Shown: piece by piece, positions 32,805 to 44,300 of the stretch
Numbering within the stretch: the first letter of the stretch is position 1
Layout of the letters: every line of letters begins with the position of its first letter
Assembly: GCA_029959085.1 (NCBI GenBank)
Contig: JARWIR010000173.1
Coordinates: 188,501-252,500 of the forward strand
Reading direction: 5' to 3'
DNA: 64,000 nt
Source of the DNA: Nemophila menziesii
Taxonomy: Eukaryota; Streptophyta; Magnoliopsida; Boraginales; Hydrophyllaceae
The notes under the pieces: generated by a model
Seen by the model: the letters and a program-made list of their open reading frames with translations, nothing else
Databases searched by the model: none
What the model was told of the DNA's origin: nothing
Position numbers and translations under genes: made by a program

Positions 32805-34425
32805 TGAAAGTCCTAGAGGGGGGGTGAATAGGATTACTAATAAGATTAATGCCTATTTAAAAATCTTTTGGATAATTATAAGTTTAAGAAAGAAACTTCT
32901 AAGTCAACTAATATATCAAACTCCTAAGGGATCATACAATGGACAAGCTAAGAGGTTCGATATATAAGTGATACAAGTAAAACGAGTTTCTAATCTCTTA
33001 CTACTCTAGATGACAATATGTTGGATAAACTAGAAAGAACACTATCACAATATTCATACTAGCTATTCTTCTAAGTCAACTAATATATCAAACACTTATG
33101 GGATCATGCAAAGGATAAGTTAGAGGTTCGATATATAAGTTAAACAAGTAAATCGATTATCTATTCTCTTACTAACTTAGAAGATCATAGTTTGATTAGC
33201 TAGACAAACATAATCATGATATTCATACTAGTAAGCATATAATCAAACATGTGAAGTGCGGAAAATAAATAGCGAAGGGATAGAAGGATACACACGATTT
33301 ATAGTGGTTCGGTTTCCCTACATCCACTACCTAAGGAAGCCTCCTTAGGATTTCAAGCTTTTCACTAAGCTCCCGTGTCTCTCTTAACCGGGTCGAGAAC
33401 ACAATAACCCTTACAACCTCTTCGATAACACGAAGGACAACCTCTTCGAAACCACGAAGGAAAAACACTTGTGTTATCACCAACACAAGGAACCAAGCAT
33501 ACAACCTATGCTCACACTACTCTCTTAATCTATTACAAGAACTAAGAGGAAAGGAAAAGTGTTTAGGGGTGCTTATAAAAGCTTTGTAACTAAACTCCTA
33601 AAGAGATGATATAACTATAAGCTTAAAACTTCTCTTGAGTTGATAATAACTTTGAAGCTTATTGGTTTAAGCTCTTGATCAAGCTTGGATGATTAACTTT
33701 GATAGCTCCTTGGATTAACTCCTTAATTGAGTGGATATGAACTATGAAGCTCTTGACACCTTCTTTGGATGATAGCAATTAAGCCCCTAAGTGTATATGG
33801 GTTGAAGGTGTTGTTGTAGCCTTGAAAGACCTTCAATTTATAGCTGCAAAATGCTCCCAACGGTCATAAGACTTGTCTCCAACGGATATATTAATATCCC
33901 CAACGGATCTATTCCTTTTGTCTTAATTTTGTGCAGGAAACCCTAATCTGCGGTGCACCGCGGGGTTGGTGAGGTGCACCGCGCCAAGCTTCGCTTATTG
34001 CTCATTTTCTAGTCCGGGGCTAGCCATGCTCCGTGCCCTGGTCCGCACATCTGCGGTGTACCGCACCCAAGGTCCGGTGTACCGCGCCAAAGGTCTAAAA
34101 CACCTTTTAATGAGTATATCTTTTACTACGATGCTCGGATCAGAAAACTTTCTTCACGAGAGTTGTAGAGAACATCGTTCTAATAAACTTTGTAGTTGAT
34201 CACTAAAGCTAATTCTCAATGTACACAAAGATAAGGTTAAAGGTATTTGTATGAGAATTAGTTTCATAAGATATAACAATAAAGCTTTGATCTAAATGAT
34301 AAAGATGTGCTTTTTGATGAATTAGAGTGCAAGATAGAATATGTATAACAAGAGTAATTAGCACACTAAACACAAAAGGATTTGTCACATTAAAACAACC
34401 TATTAAGGGAGGCTATATGCCAACA
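32805..34425 (-). repeat. 5' LTR of element 2 (1,621 bp)
   Basis: This is the promoter-bearing LTR. Its boundaries are fixed by the primer-binding site on the left and the CCCTA target duplication on the right. It holds the 172-bp tandem duplication (32896 and 33068), the 24-bp duplication, a TATA box, CCAACGG boxes and a palindrome module (33950-34086). It is almost identical to the 3' LTR. Confidence 0.95.
33836..33866 (-). promoter_or_regulatory. Core promoter of element 2: TATA box with adjacent perfect MSA box
   Basis: ATTTATA at 33836-33842 (TATAAAT on the - strand) with CCCAACGGTCA at 33856-33866, 13 bp upstream in the direction of transcription. Two further CCAACGG cores follow within about 45 bp. 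Transcription would run leftwards into the element. Confidence 0.6.
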
Positions 34426-34430
34426 CCCTA
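34426..34430 (+). repeat. Target-site duplication CCCTA (right copy), element 2
   Basis: It directly follows the LTR terminus CCAACA (34420-34425) and repeats 28625-28629. The satellite resumes with AAAGACCCCTTG. Confidence 0.95.
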
Positions 34431-36571
34431 AAAGACCCCTTGAAAAGCCCCCAATATCCCCAAAAACGCCCAAATATACGTTTAAGGACCGTCAAAAAGC
34501 ACTTTGGAGACCCTCCCAAAACCCCTCGGAACCCCCTAACGACCCCCGAAAACCCTTGCACCCCCCTCAAAAACCCGTAAAAAGCACGACGAGGCCCTGA
34601 AAACCCGAAAAAAAGACGATTAAAAAAGTCCGAAAAATCCCTTGAAAACACAAAAGAGGCTCCCAAAAGACCCATAAAAGCACCAAAAACCGCTAAAACC
34701 CGCAACAGAACTCCCAGAAACCCCGAAATAACCCCCCAGAACCCCTCGAAACGTCTAAAAACCCCCGGAAAGCCCCCAAGGGCCCTAAAAGACCCCTTGA
34801 AAAGCCCCCAATATCCCCAAAAACGCCCAAAAATACGTTTAAGGACCGTCAAAAACCACTTTGGAGACCCTCCCAAAACCCCTCGGAACCCCCTAACGAC
34901 CCCCGAAAACCCTGGCACCCCCCTCAAAAACCCGTAAAAAGCACGACGAGGCCCTGAAAACCCGAAAAAAGGACGATTAAAAAAGTCCGAAAAATCCCTT
35001 GAAAACACAAAAGAGGCTCCCAAAAGACCCATAAAGAGCACCAAAAACCCCTAAAACCCCCAACAGAACCCCCAGAAACCCCGAAATAACCCCCCAGAAC
35101 CCCTCGAAACGTCTAAAAACCCCCGGAAAGCCCCCAAGGGCCCTAAAAGACCCCTTGAAAAGCCCCCAATATCCCCAAAAACACCCAAAAATACGTTTAA
35201 GGACCGTCAAAAAGCACTTTGGAGACCCTCCCAAAACCCCTCGGAACCCCCTAACGACCCCCGAAAACCCTGGCACCCACCTCAAAAACCCGTAAAAAGC
35301 ACGACTAGGCCCTGAAAACCCGAAAAAAGGACGATTAAAAGAGTCCGAAAAATCCCTTGAAAACACAAAAGAGGCTCCCAAAAGACCCATAAAAAGCACC
35401 AAAAACCCCTAAAACCCCCAACAGAACCCCCAGAAACCCTGAAATAACCCCCCAGAACCCCTCGAAACGTCTAAAAACCCCCGGAAAGCCCCCAAGGGCC
35501 CTAAATGACCCCTTGAAAAGCCCCCAATATCCCCAAAAACGCCCAAAAATACGTTTAAGGACCGTCAAAAAGCACTTTGGAGACCCTCCCAAAACCCCTC
35601 GGAACCCCCTAACGACCCCCGAAAACCCTGGCACCCCCCTCAAAAACCCGTAAAAAGCACGACGAGGCCCTGAAAACCCGGAAAAAGGACGATTAAAAAA
35701 GTCCGAAAAATCCCTTGAAAACACAAAAGAGGCTCCCAAAAGACCCATAAAAGCACCAAAAACCGCTAAAACCCGCAACAGAACTCCCAGAAACCCCGAA
35801 ATAACCCCCCAGAACCCCTCGAAACGTCTAAAAACCCCCGGAAAGCCCCCAAGGGCCCTAAAAGACCCCTTGAAAAGCCCCCAATATCCCCAAAAACGCC
35901 CAAAAATACGTTTAAGGACCGTCAAAAACCACTTTGGAGACCCTCCCAAAACCCCTCGGAACCCCCTAACGACCCCCGAAAACCCTGGCACCCCCCTCAA
36001 AAACCCGTAAAAAGCACGACGAGGCCCTGAAAACCCGAAAAAAGGACGATTAAAAAAGTCCGAAAAATCCCTTGAAAACACAAAAGAGGCTCCCAAAAGA
36101 CCCATAAAGAGCACCAAAAACCCCTAAAACCCCCAACAGAACCCCCAGAAACCCCGAAATAACCCCCCAGAACCCCTCGAAACGTCTAAAAACCCCCGGA
36201 AAGCCCCCAAGGGCCCTAAAAGACCCCTTGAAAAGCCCCCAATATCCCCAAAAACACCCAAAAATACGTTTAAGGACCGTCAAAAAGCACTTTGGAGACC
36301 CTCCCAAAACCCCTCGGAACCCCCTAACGACCCCCGAAAACCCTGGCACCCACCTCAAAAACCCGTAAAAAGCACGACTAGGCCCTGAAAACCCGAAAAA
36401 AGGACGATTAAAAGAGTCCGAAAAATCCCTTGAAAACACAAAAGAGGCTCCCAAAAGACCCATAAAAAGCACCAAAAACCCCTAAAACCCCCAACAGAAC
36501 CCCCAGAAACCCTGAAATAACCCCCCAGAACCCCTCGAAACGTCTAAAAACCCCCGGAAAGCCCCCAAGGG
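34426..36571 (-). repeat. Tandem duplication of a 1,073-bp, three-monomer unit next to element 2
   Basis: 34426-35498 and 35499-36571 match at a constant offset of 1,073 bp. They share CCATAAAAGCACCAAAAACCG (34681 and 35754 region), ATAAAGAGCACC (35031 and 36104) and AAAACACCCAAAAATACG (about 35176 and 36249). A one-base loss in the first of these (four instead of five A) joins two minus-strand frames into longer ones. Confidence 0.85.
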
Positions 36572-39500
36572 CCCTAAATGACCCCTTGAAAAGCCCCCAA
36601 TATCCCCAAAAACGCCCAAAAATACGTTTAAGGACCGTCAAAAAGCACTTTGGAGACCCTCCCAAAACCCCTCGGAACCCCCTAACGACCCCCGAAAACC
36701 CTGGCACCCCCCTCAAAAACCCGTAAAAAGCACGACGAGGCCCTGAAAACCCGGAAAAAGGACGATTAAAAAAGTCCGAAAAATCCCTTGAAAACACAAA
36801 AGAGGCTCCCAAAAGACCCATAGAAAGCACCAAAAACCCCTAAAACCCCCAACAGAACCCCCAGAAACCCCGAAATAACCCCCCAGAACCCCTCGAAACG
36901 TCTAAAAACCCCCGGAAAGCCCCTAAGGGCCCTAAAAGACCCCTTGAAAAGCCCCCAATATCCCCAAAAACGCCCAAAAATACGTTTAAGGACCGTCAAA
37001 AAGCACTTTGGAGACCCTCCCAAAACCCCTCGGAACCCCCTAACGACCCCCGAAAACCCTGGCACCCCCCTCAAAAACCCGTAAAAAGCACGACGAGGCC
37101 CTGAAAACCCGAAAAAAGGACGATTAAAAAAGTCCGAAAAATCCCTTGAAAACACAAAAGAGGCTCCCAAAAGACCCATAAAAAGCACCAAAAACCCCTA
37201 AAACCCCCAACAGAACCCCCAGAAACCCCGAAATAACCCCCCAGAATCCCTCGAAACGTCTAAAAACCCCCGGAAAGCCCCCAAGGGCCCTAAAAGACCC
37301 CTTGAAAAGCCCCCAATATCCGCAAAAACGCCCAAAAATACGTTTAAGGACCGTCAAAAAGCACTTTGGAGACCCTCCCAAAACCCCTCGGAACCCCCTA
37401 ACGACCCCCGCAAACCCTGGCACCCCCCTCAAAAACCCGTAAAAAGCACGACGAGCCCCTGAAAACCCGAAAAAAGGACGATTAAAAAAGTCCGAAAAAA
37501 TCCCTTGAAAACACAAAAGAGGCTCCCAAAAGACCCATAAAAAGCACCAAAACCCCCCTAAAACCCCCAACAGAACCCCCAGAAACCCCGAGATAACCCT
37601 CCAGAACCCCTCGAAACGTCTAAAAACCCCCGGAAAGCCCCCGAGGGCCCTAAAAGACCCCTTGAAAAGCCCCCAATATCCCCAAAAACGCCCAAAAATA
37701 CGTTTAAGGACCGTAAAAAAGCACTTTGGAGACCCTCCCAAAACCCCTCGGAACCCCCTAACGACCCCCGAAAACCCTGGCACCCCCCTCAAAAACCCGT
37801 AAAAAGCACGACGAGGCCCTGAAAACCCGAAAAAAGGACGATTAAAAAAGTCCGAAAAATCCCTTGAAAACACAAAAGTGGCTCCCAAAAGACCCATAAA
37901 AAGCACCAAAAACCCCTAAAACCCCCAACAGAACCCCCAGAAACCCCGAAATAACCCCCCAGAACCCCTCGAAACGTCTAAAAACCCCGGAAAGCCCCCA
38001 AGGGCCATAAAAGACCCCTTGAAAAGCCCCCAATATCCCCCAAAACGCCCAAATATACGTTTAAGGACCGTCAAAAAGCACTTTGGAGACCCTCCCAAAA
38101 CCCCTCGGAACCCCCTAACGACCCCCGAAAACCCTGGCACCCCCCCCTTAAAAACCCGTAAAAAGCACGACGAGGCCCTGAAAACCCGAAAAAAGGACGA
38201 TTAAAAAAGTCCGAAAAATCCCTTGAAAACACAAAAGAGGCTCCCAAAAGACCCATAGAAAGCACCAAAAACCCCTAACACCCCCAACAGAACCCCCAGA
38301 AACCCCGAAATAACCCCCCAGAACCCCTCGAAACGTCTAAAAACCCCGGAAAGCCCCCAAGGGCCCTAAAAGACCCCTTGAAAAGCCCCCAATATCCCCA
38401 AAAACGCCCAAAAATACGTTTAAGGACCGTCAAAAAGCACTTTGGAGACCCTCCCAAAACCCCTCGGAACCCCCTAACGACCCCCGAAAACCCTGGCACC
38501 CCCCTCAAAAACCCGTAAAAAGCACGACGAGGCCCTGAAAACCCGAAAAAAGGACGATTAAAAAAGTCCGAAAAATCCCTTGAAAACACAAAAGAGGCTC
38601 CAAAAAGACCCATAAAAAGCACCAAAAACCCCTAAAACCCCCAACAGAACCCCCAGAAACCCTGAAATAACCCCCCAGAACCCCTCGAAACGTCTAAAAA
38701 CCCCCGGAAAGCCCCCAAGGGCCCTAAAAGACCCCTTGAAAAGCCCCCAATATCCCCAAAAACGCCCAAATATACGTTTAAGGACCGTCAAAAAGCACTT
38801 TGGAGACCCTCCCAAAACCCCTCGGAACCCCCTAACGACCCCCGAAAACCCTGGCACCCCCCTAAAAAACCCGTAAAAAGCACGACGAGGCCCTGAAAAC
38901 CCGAAAAAAAGACGATTAAAAAAGTCCGAAAAATCCCTTGAAAACACAAAAGAGGCTCCCAAAAGACCCATAAAAAGCACCAAAAACCCCTAAAACCCGC
39001 AACAGAACTCCCAGAAACTCCGAAATAACCCCCCAGAACCCCTCGAAACGTCTAAAAACCCCCGGAAAGTCCCCAAGGGCCCTAAAAGACCCCTTGAAAA
39101 GCCCCCAATATCCCCAAAAACGCCCAAAAATACGTTTAAGGACCGTCAAAAACCACTTTGGAGACCCACCCAAAACCCCTCGGAACCCCCTAACGACCCC
39201 CGAAAACCCTGGCACCCCCCTCAAAAACCCGTAAAAAGCACGACGAGGCCCTGAAAACCCGAAAAAAGGACGATTAAAAAAGTCCGAAAAATCCCTTGAA
39301 AACACAAAAGAGGCTCCCAAAAGACCCATAGAAAACACCAAAAACCCCGAAAACTCCCAACAGAACCCCCAGAAACCGCGAAATAACCCCCCAGAACCCC
39401 TCGAAACGTCTCAAAACCCCCGGAAGCCCCCAAGGGCCCTAAAAGACCCCATGAAAAGCCCCCAATATCCCCAAAAACGCCCAAAAATACGTTTAAGGAC

Positions 39501-41339
39501 CGTCAAAAAGCACTTTGGAGACCCTCCCAAAACCCCTCGGAACCCCCTAACGACCCCCGAAAACCCTGGCACTCCCCTCAAAAACCCGTAAAAAGCACGA
39601 CGAGGCCCTGAAAACCCGAAAAAAGGACGATTAAAAAAGTCCGAAAAACCCCTTGAAAACACAAAAGAGGCTCCCAAAATACCCATAAAAAGCACCAAAA
39701 ACCCCTAAAACCCCCAACAGAACCCCCAGAAACCCCGAAATAACCCCCCAGAACCCCTCGAAACGTCTAAAAACCCCCGGAAAGCCCCCAAGGGCCCTAA
39801 AAGACCCCTTCAAAAGCCCCCAATATCCCCAAAAACGCCCAAAAATACGTTTAAGGACCGTCAAAAATCACTTTGGAGACCCTCCCAAAACCCGTCGGAA
39901 CCCCCTAACGACCCCCGAAAACCCTGGCACCCCCCTCAAAAACCCGTAAAAAGCACGACGAGGCCCTGAAAACCCGAAAAAAGGACGATTAAAAAAGTCC
40001 GTAAAAATCCCTTGAAAACACAAAAGAGGCTCCCAAAAGACCCATAAAAAGCACCAAAAACCCCTAAAACCCCCAACAGTTCCCCCAGAAACCCCGAAAT
40101 AACCCCCCAGAACCCCTCGAAACGTCTAAAAACCCCCGGAAAGCCCCCAAGGGCCCTAAAAGACCCCTTGAAAAGCCCCCAATATCCCCAAAAACGCCCA
40201 AAAATACGTTTAAGGACCGTCAAAAAGCACTTTGGAGACCCTCCCAAAACCCCTCGGAACCCCCTAACGACCCCCGAAAACCCTGGCACCCCCCTCAAAA
40301 ACCCGTAAAAAGCACGACGAGGCCCTGAAAACCCGAAAAAAGGACGATTAAAAAAGTCCGAAAAATCCCTTGAAAACACAAAAGAGGCTCCCAAAAGACC
40401 CATAGAAAGCACCAAAAACCCCTAAAACCCCCAACAGAACCCCCAGAAACCCCGAAATAACCCCCCAGAACCCCTCGAAACGTCTAAAAACCCCGGAAAG
40501 CCCCCAAGGGCCCTAAAAGACCCCTTGAAAAGCTCCCAATATCCCCAAAAACGCCCAAAAATACGTTTAAGGACCGTCAAAAAGCACTTTGGAGACCCTA
40601 CCAAAACCCCTCGGAATCCCCTAACGACCCCCGAAAACCCTGGCACCCCCCTCAAAAACCCGTAAAAAGCACGACGAGGCCCTGAAAACCCGAAAAAAGG
40701 ACGATTAAAAAAGTCCGAAAAACCCCTTGAAAACACAAAGGAGGCTCCCAAAGGACCCATAAAAAGCACCAAAAACCCCTAAAACCCCCAACAGAACCCC
40801 CAGAAACCCCGAAATAACACCCCAGAACCCCTCGAAACGTCTAAAAACCCCCGGAAAGCCCCAAAGGGCCCTAAAAGACCCCTTGAAAAGCCCCCAATAT
40901 CCCCCAAAACGCCCAAATATACGTTTAAGGACCGTCAAAAAGCACTTTGGAGACCCTCCCAAAACCCCTCGGAACCCCCTAACGACCCCCGAAAACCCTG
41001 GCACCCCCCTCAAAAACCCGTAAAAAGCACGACGAGGCCCTGAAAACCCGAAAAAAGGACGATTAAAAAAGTCCGAAAAACCCCTTGAAAACACAAAGGA
41101 GGCTCCCAAAGGACCCATAAAAAGCACCAAAAACCCCTAAAACCCCCAACAGAACCCCCAGAAACCCCGAAATAACACCCCAGAACCCCTCGAAACGTCT
41201 AAAAACCCCCGGAAAGCCCCCAAGGGCCCTAAAAGACCCCTTGAAAAGCCCCCAATATCCCCAAAAACGCCCAAAAATACGTTTAAGGACCGTCAAAAAG
41301 CACTTTGGAGACCCTCCCAAAACCCCTCGGAACCCCCTA

Positions 41340-44300
41340 ACGACCCCCGAAAACCCTGGCACCCCCACTCAAAAACCCGTAAAAAGCACGACGAGGCCCT
41401 GAAAACCCGAAAAAAGGACGATTAAAAAAGTCCGAAAAATCCTTTGAAAACACAAAAGAGGCTCCCAAAAGACCCATAAAAAGCACCAAAAACCCCCAAC
41501 AGAACCACCAGAAACCCCGAAATAACCCCCCAGAACCCCTCGAAACGTCTAAAAACCCCCAGAAAGCCCCCAAGGGCCCTAAAGGACCCCTTGAAAAGCC
41601 CCCAATATCCCCAAAAACGCCCAAAAATACGTTTAAGGACCGTCAAAAAGCACTTTGGAGACCCTCCCAAAACCCCTCGGAACCCCCTAACGACCCCCGA
41701 AAACCCTGGCACCCCCCTCAAAAACCCGTAAAAAGCACGACTAGGCCCTGAAAACCCGAAAAAAGGACGATTAAAAAAGTCCAAAAAATCCCTTGAAAAC
41801 ACAAAAGAGGCTCCCAAAAGACCCATAAAAAGCATCAAAAACCCCTAAAACCCCCAACAGAACCCCCAGAAACCCCGAAATAACCCCCTAGAACCCCTCG
41901 AAACGTCTAAAAACCCCCGGAAAGCCCCAAAGGGCCCTAAATGACCCCTTGAAAAGCCCCCAATATCCCCAAAAACGCCCAAAAATACGTTTAAGGACCG
42001 TCAAAAATCACTTTGGAGACCCTCCCAAAACCCCTCGGAACCCCCTAACGACCCCCGAAAACCCTGGCACCCCCCTCAAAAACCCGTAAAAAGCACGACG
42101 AGACCCTGAAAACCCGAAAAAAGGACGATTAAAAAAGTCCGAAAAATCCCTTGAAAACACAAAAGAGGCTCCCAAAAGACCCATAGAAAGCACCAAAAAC
42201 CCCTAAAACCCCCAACAGAACCCCCAGAAACCCCGAAATAACCGCCCAGAACCCCTCGAAACGTCTAAAAACCCCCGGAAAGCCCCCAAGGGCCCTAAAA
42301 GACCCCTTGAAAAGCCCCCAATATCCCCAAAAACGCCCAAAAATACGTTTAAGGACCGTCAAAAAGCACTTTGGAGACCCTCCCAAAACCCCTCGGAACC
42401 CCCTAACGACCCCCGAAAACCCTGGCACCCCCCCTTAAAAACCCGTAAAAAGCACGACGAGGCCCTGAAAACCCGAAAAAAGGACGATTAAAAAAGTCCG
42501 AAAAATCCCTTGAAAACACAAAAGAGGCTCCCAAAAGACCCATAAAAAGCACCAAAAACCCCTAAAACCCCCAACAGAACCCCCAGAAACCCCGAAATAA
42601 CCCCCCAGAACCCCTCGAAACGTCTAAAAACCCCCGGAAAGCCCCCTAGGGCCCTAAAAGACCCCTTGAAAAGCCCCCAATATCCCCAAAAACACCCAAA
42701 AATACGTTTAAGGACCGTCAAAAAGCACTTTGGAGACCCTCCCAAAACCCCTCGGAACCCCCTAACGACCCCCGAAAACCCTGGCACCCCCCTCAAAAAC
42801 CCGTAAAAAGCACGACGAGGCCCTGAAAACCCGAAAAAAGGACGATTAAAAAAGTCCGAAAAATCCCTTGAAAACACAAAAGAGGCTCCCAAAAGACCCA
42901 TAGAAAGCACCAAAAACCCCTAAAACCCCCAACAGAACCCCCAGAAACCCCGAAATAACCCCCAGAACCCCTCGAAACGTCTAAAAACCCCGGAAAGCCC
43001 CCAAGGGCCCTAAAAGACCCCTTGAAAAGCACCCAATATCCCCAAAAACGCCCAAAAATACGTTTAAGGACCGTCAAAAAGCACTTTGGAGACCCTACCA
43101 AAACCCCTCGGAACCCCCTAACGACCCCCGAAAACCCTGGCACCCCCCTCAAAAACCCGTAAAAAGCACGACGAGGCCCTGAAAACCCGAAAAAAGGACG
43201 ATTAAAAAAGTCCGAAAAATCCCTTGAAAACACAAAGGAGGCTCCCAAAGGACCCATAAAAAGCACCAAAAACCCCTAAAACCCCCAACAGAACCCCCAG
43301 AAACCCCGAAATAACACCCCAGAACCCCTCGAAACGTCTAAAAACCCCCGGAAAGCCCCAAAGGGCCCTAAAAGACCCCTTGAAAAGCCCCCAATATCCC
43401 CAAAAACGCCCAAAAATACGTTTAAGGACCGTCAAAAAGCACTTTGGAGACCCTCCCAAAACCCCTCGGAACCCCCTAACGACCCCCGAAAACCCTGGCA
43501 CCCCCCTCAAAAACCCGTAAAAAGCACGACGAGGCCCTGAAAACCCGAAAAAAGGACGATTAAAAAAGTCCGAAAAAATCCCTTGAAAACACAAAAGAGG
43601 CTCCCAAAAGACCCATAAAAAGCACCAAAAACCCCTAAAACCCCCAACAGAACCCCCAGAAACCCCGAAATAACCCCCCAGAACCCCTCGAAACGTCTAA
43701 AAACCCCCGGAAAGCCCCCAAAGGCCCTAAAAGACCCCTTGAAAAGCCCCCAATATCCCCAAAAACGCCCAAAAATACGTTTAAGGACCGTCAAAAAGCA
43801 CTTTGGAGACCCTCCCAAAACCCCTCGGAACCCCCTAACGACCCCCGAAAACCCTGGCACCCCCCTCAAAAAATCGTAAAAAGCACGACGAGGCCCTGAA
43901 AAACCGAAAAAAGGACGATTAAAAAAGTCCGAAAAATCCCTTGAAAACACAAAAGAGGCTCCCAAAAGACCCATAAAAAGCACCAAAAACCCCTAAAACC
44001 CCCAACAGAACCCCCAGAAACCCCGAAATAACCCCCCAGAATCCCTCGAAACGTCTAAAAACCCCCGGAAAACCCCCAAGGGCCCTAAAAGACCCCTTGA
44101 AAAGCCCCCAATATCCCCAAAAACGCCCAAAAATACGTTTAAGGACCGTCAAAAAGCACTTTGGAGACCCTCCCAAAACCCCTCGGAACCCCCTAACGAC
44201 CCCCGAAAACCCTGGCACCCCCACTCAAAAACCCGTAAAAAGCACGACGAGGCCCTGAAAACCCGAAAAAAGGACGATTAAAAAAGTCCGAAAAATCCCT

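Larger units (their letters stand above)
28630..34425 (-). mobile_element. Element 2: complete non-autonomous LTR retrotransposon, Sirevirus-like
   Basis: This is a 5,796-bp element in reverse orientation inside the satellite. Its two LTRs are 1,623 and 1,621 bp, the interior is 2,552 bp, and the primer-binding site, polypurine tract and 5-bp target duplication are all intact. Reading both LTRs side by side I find three substitutions and one 2-bp indel, about 0.2% divergence, so the insertion is young. The interior resembles that of element 1 closely over its whole length and likewise codes for none of the retrotransposon proteins. It is a structurally complete but protein-less element that would need reverse transcriptase and integrase from a relative. 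Confidence 0.95.

Noticed and set aside
1..34425. The two elements as one large inverted-repeat transposon enclosing array 1
   Set aside because: Element 2 has its own 5-bp target duplication and two LTRs, and the LTRs of the two elements differ structurally, so they are independent insertions.
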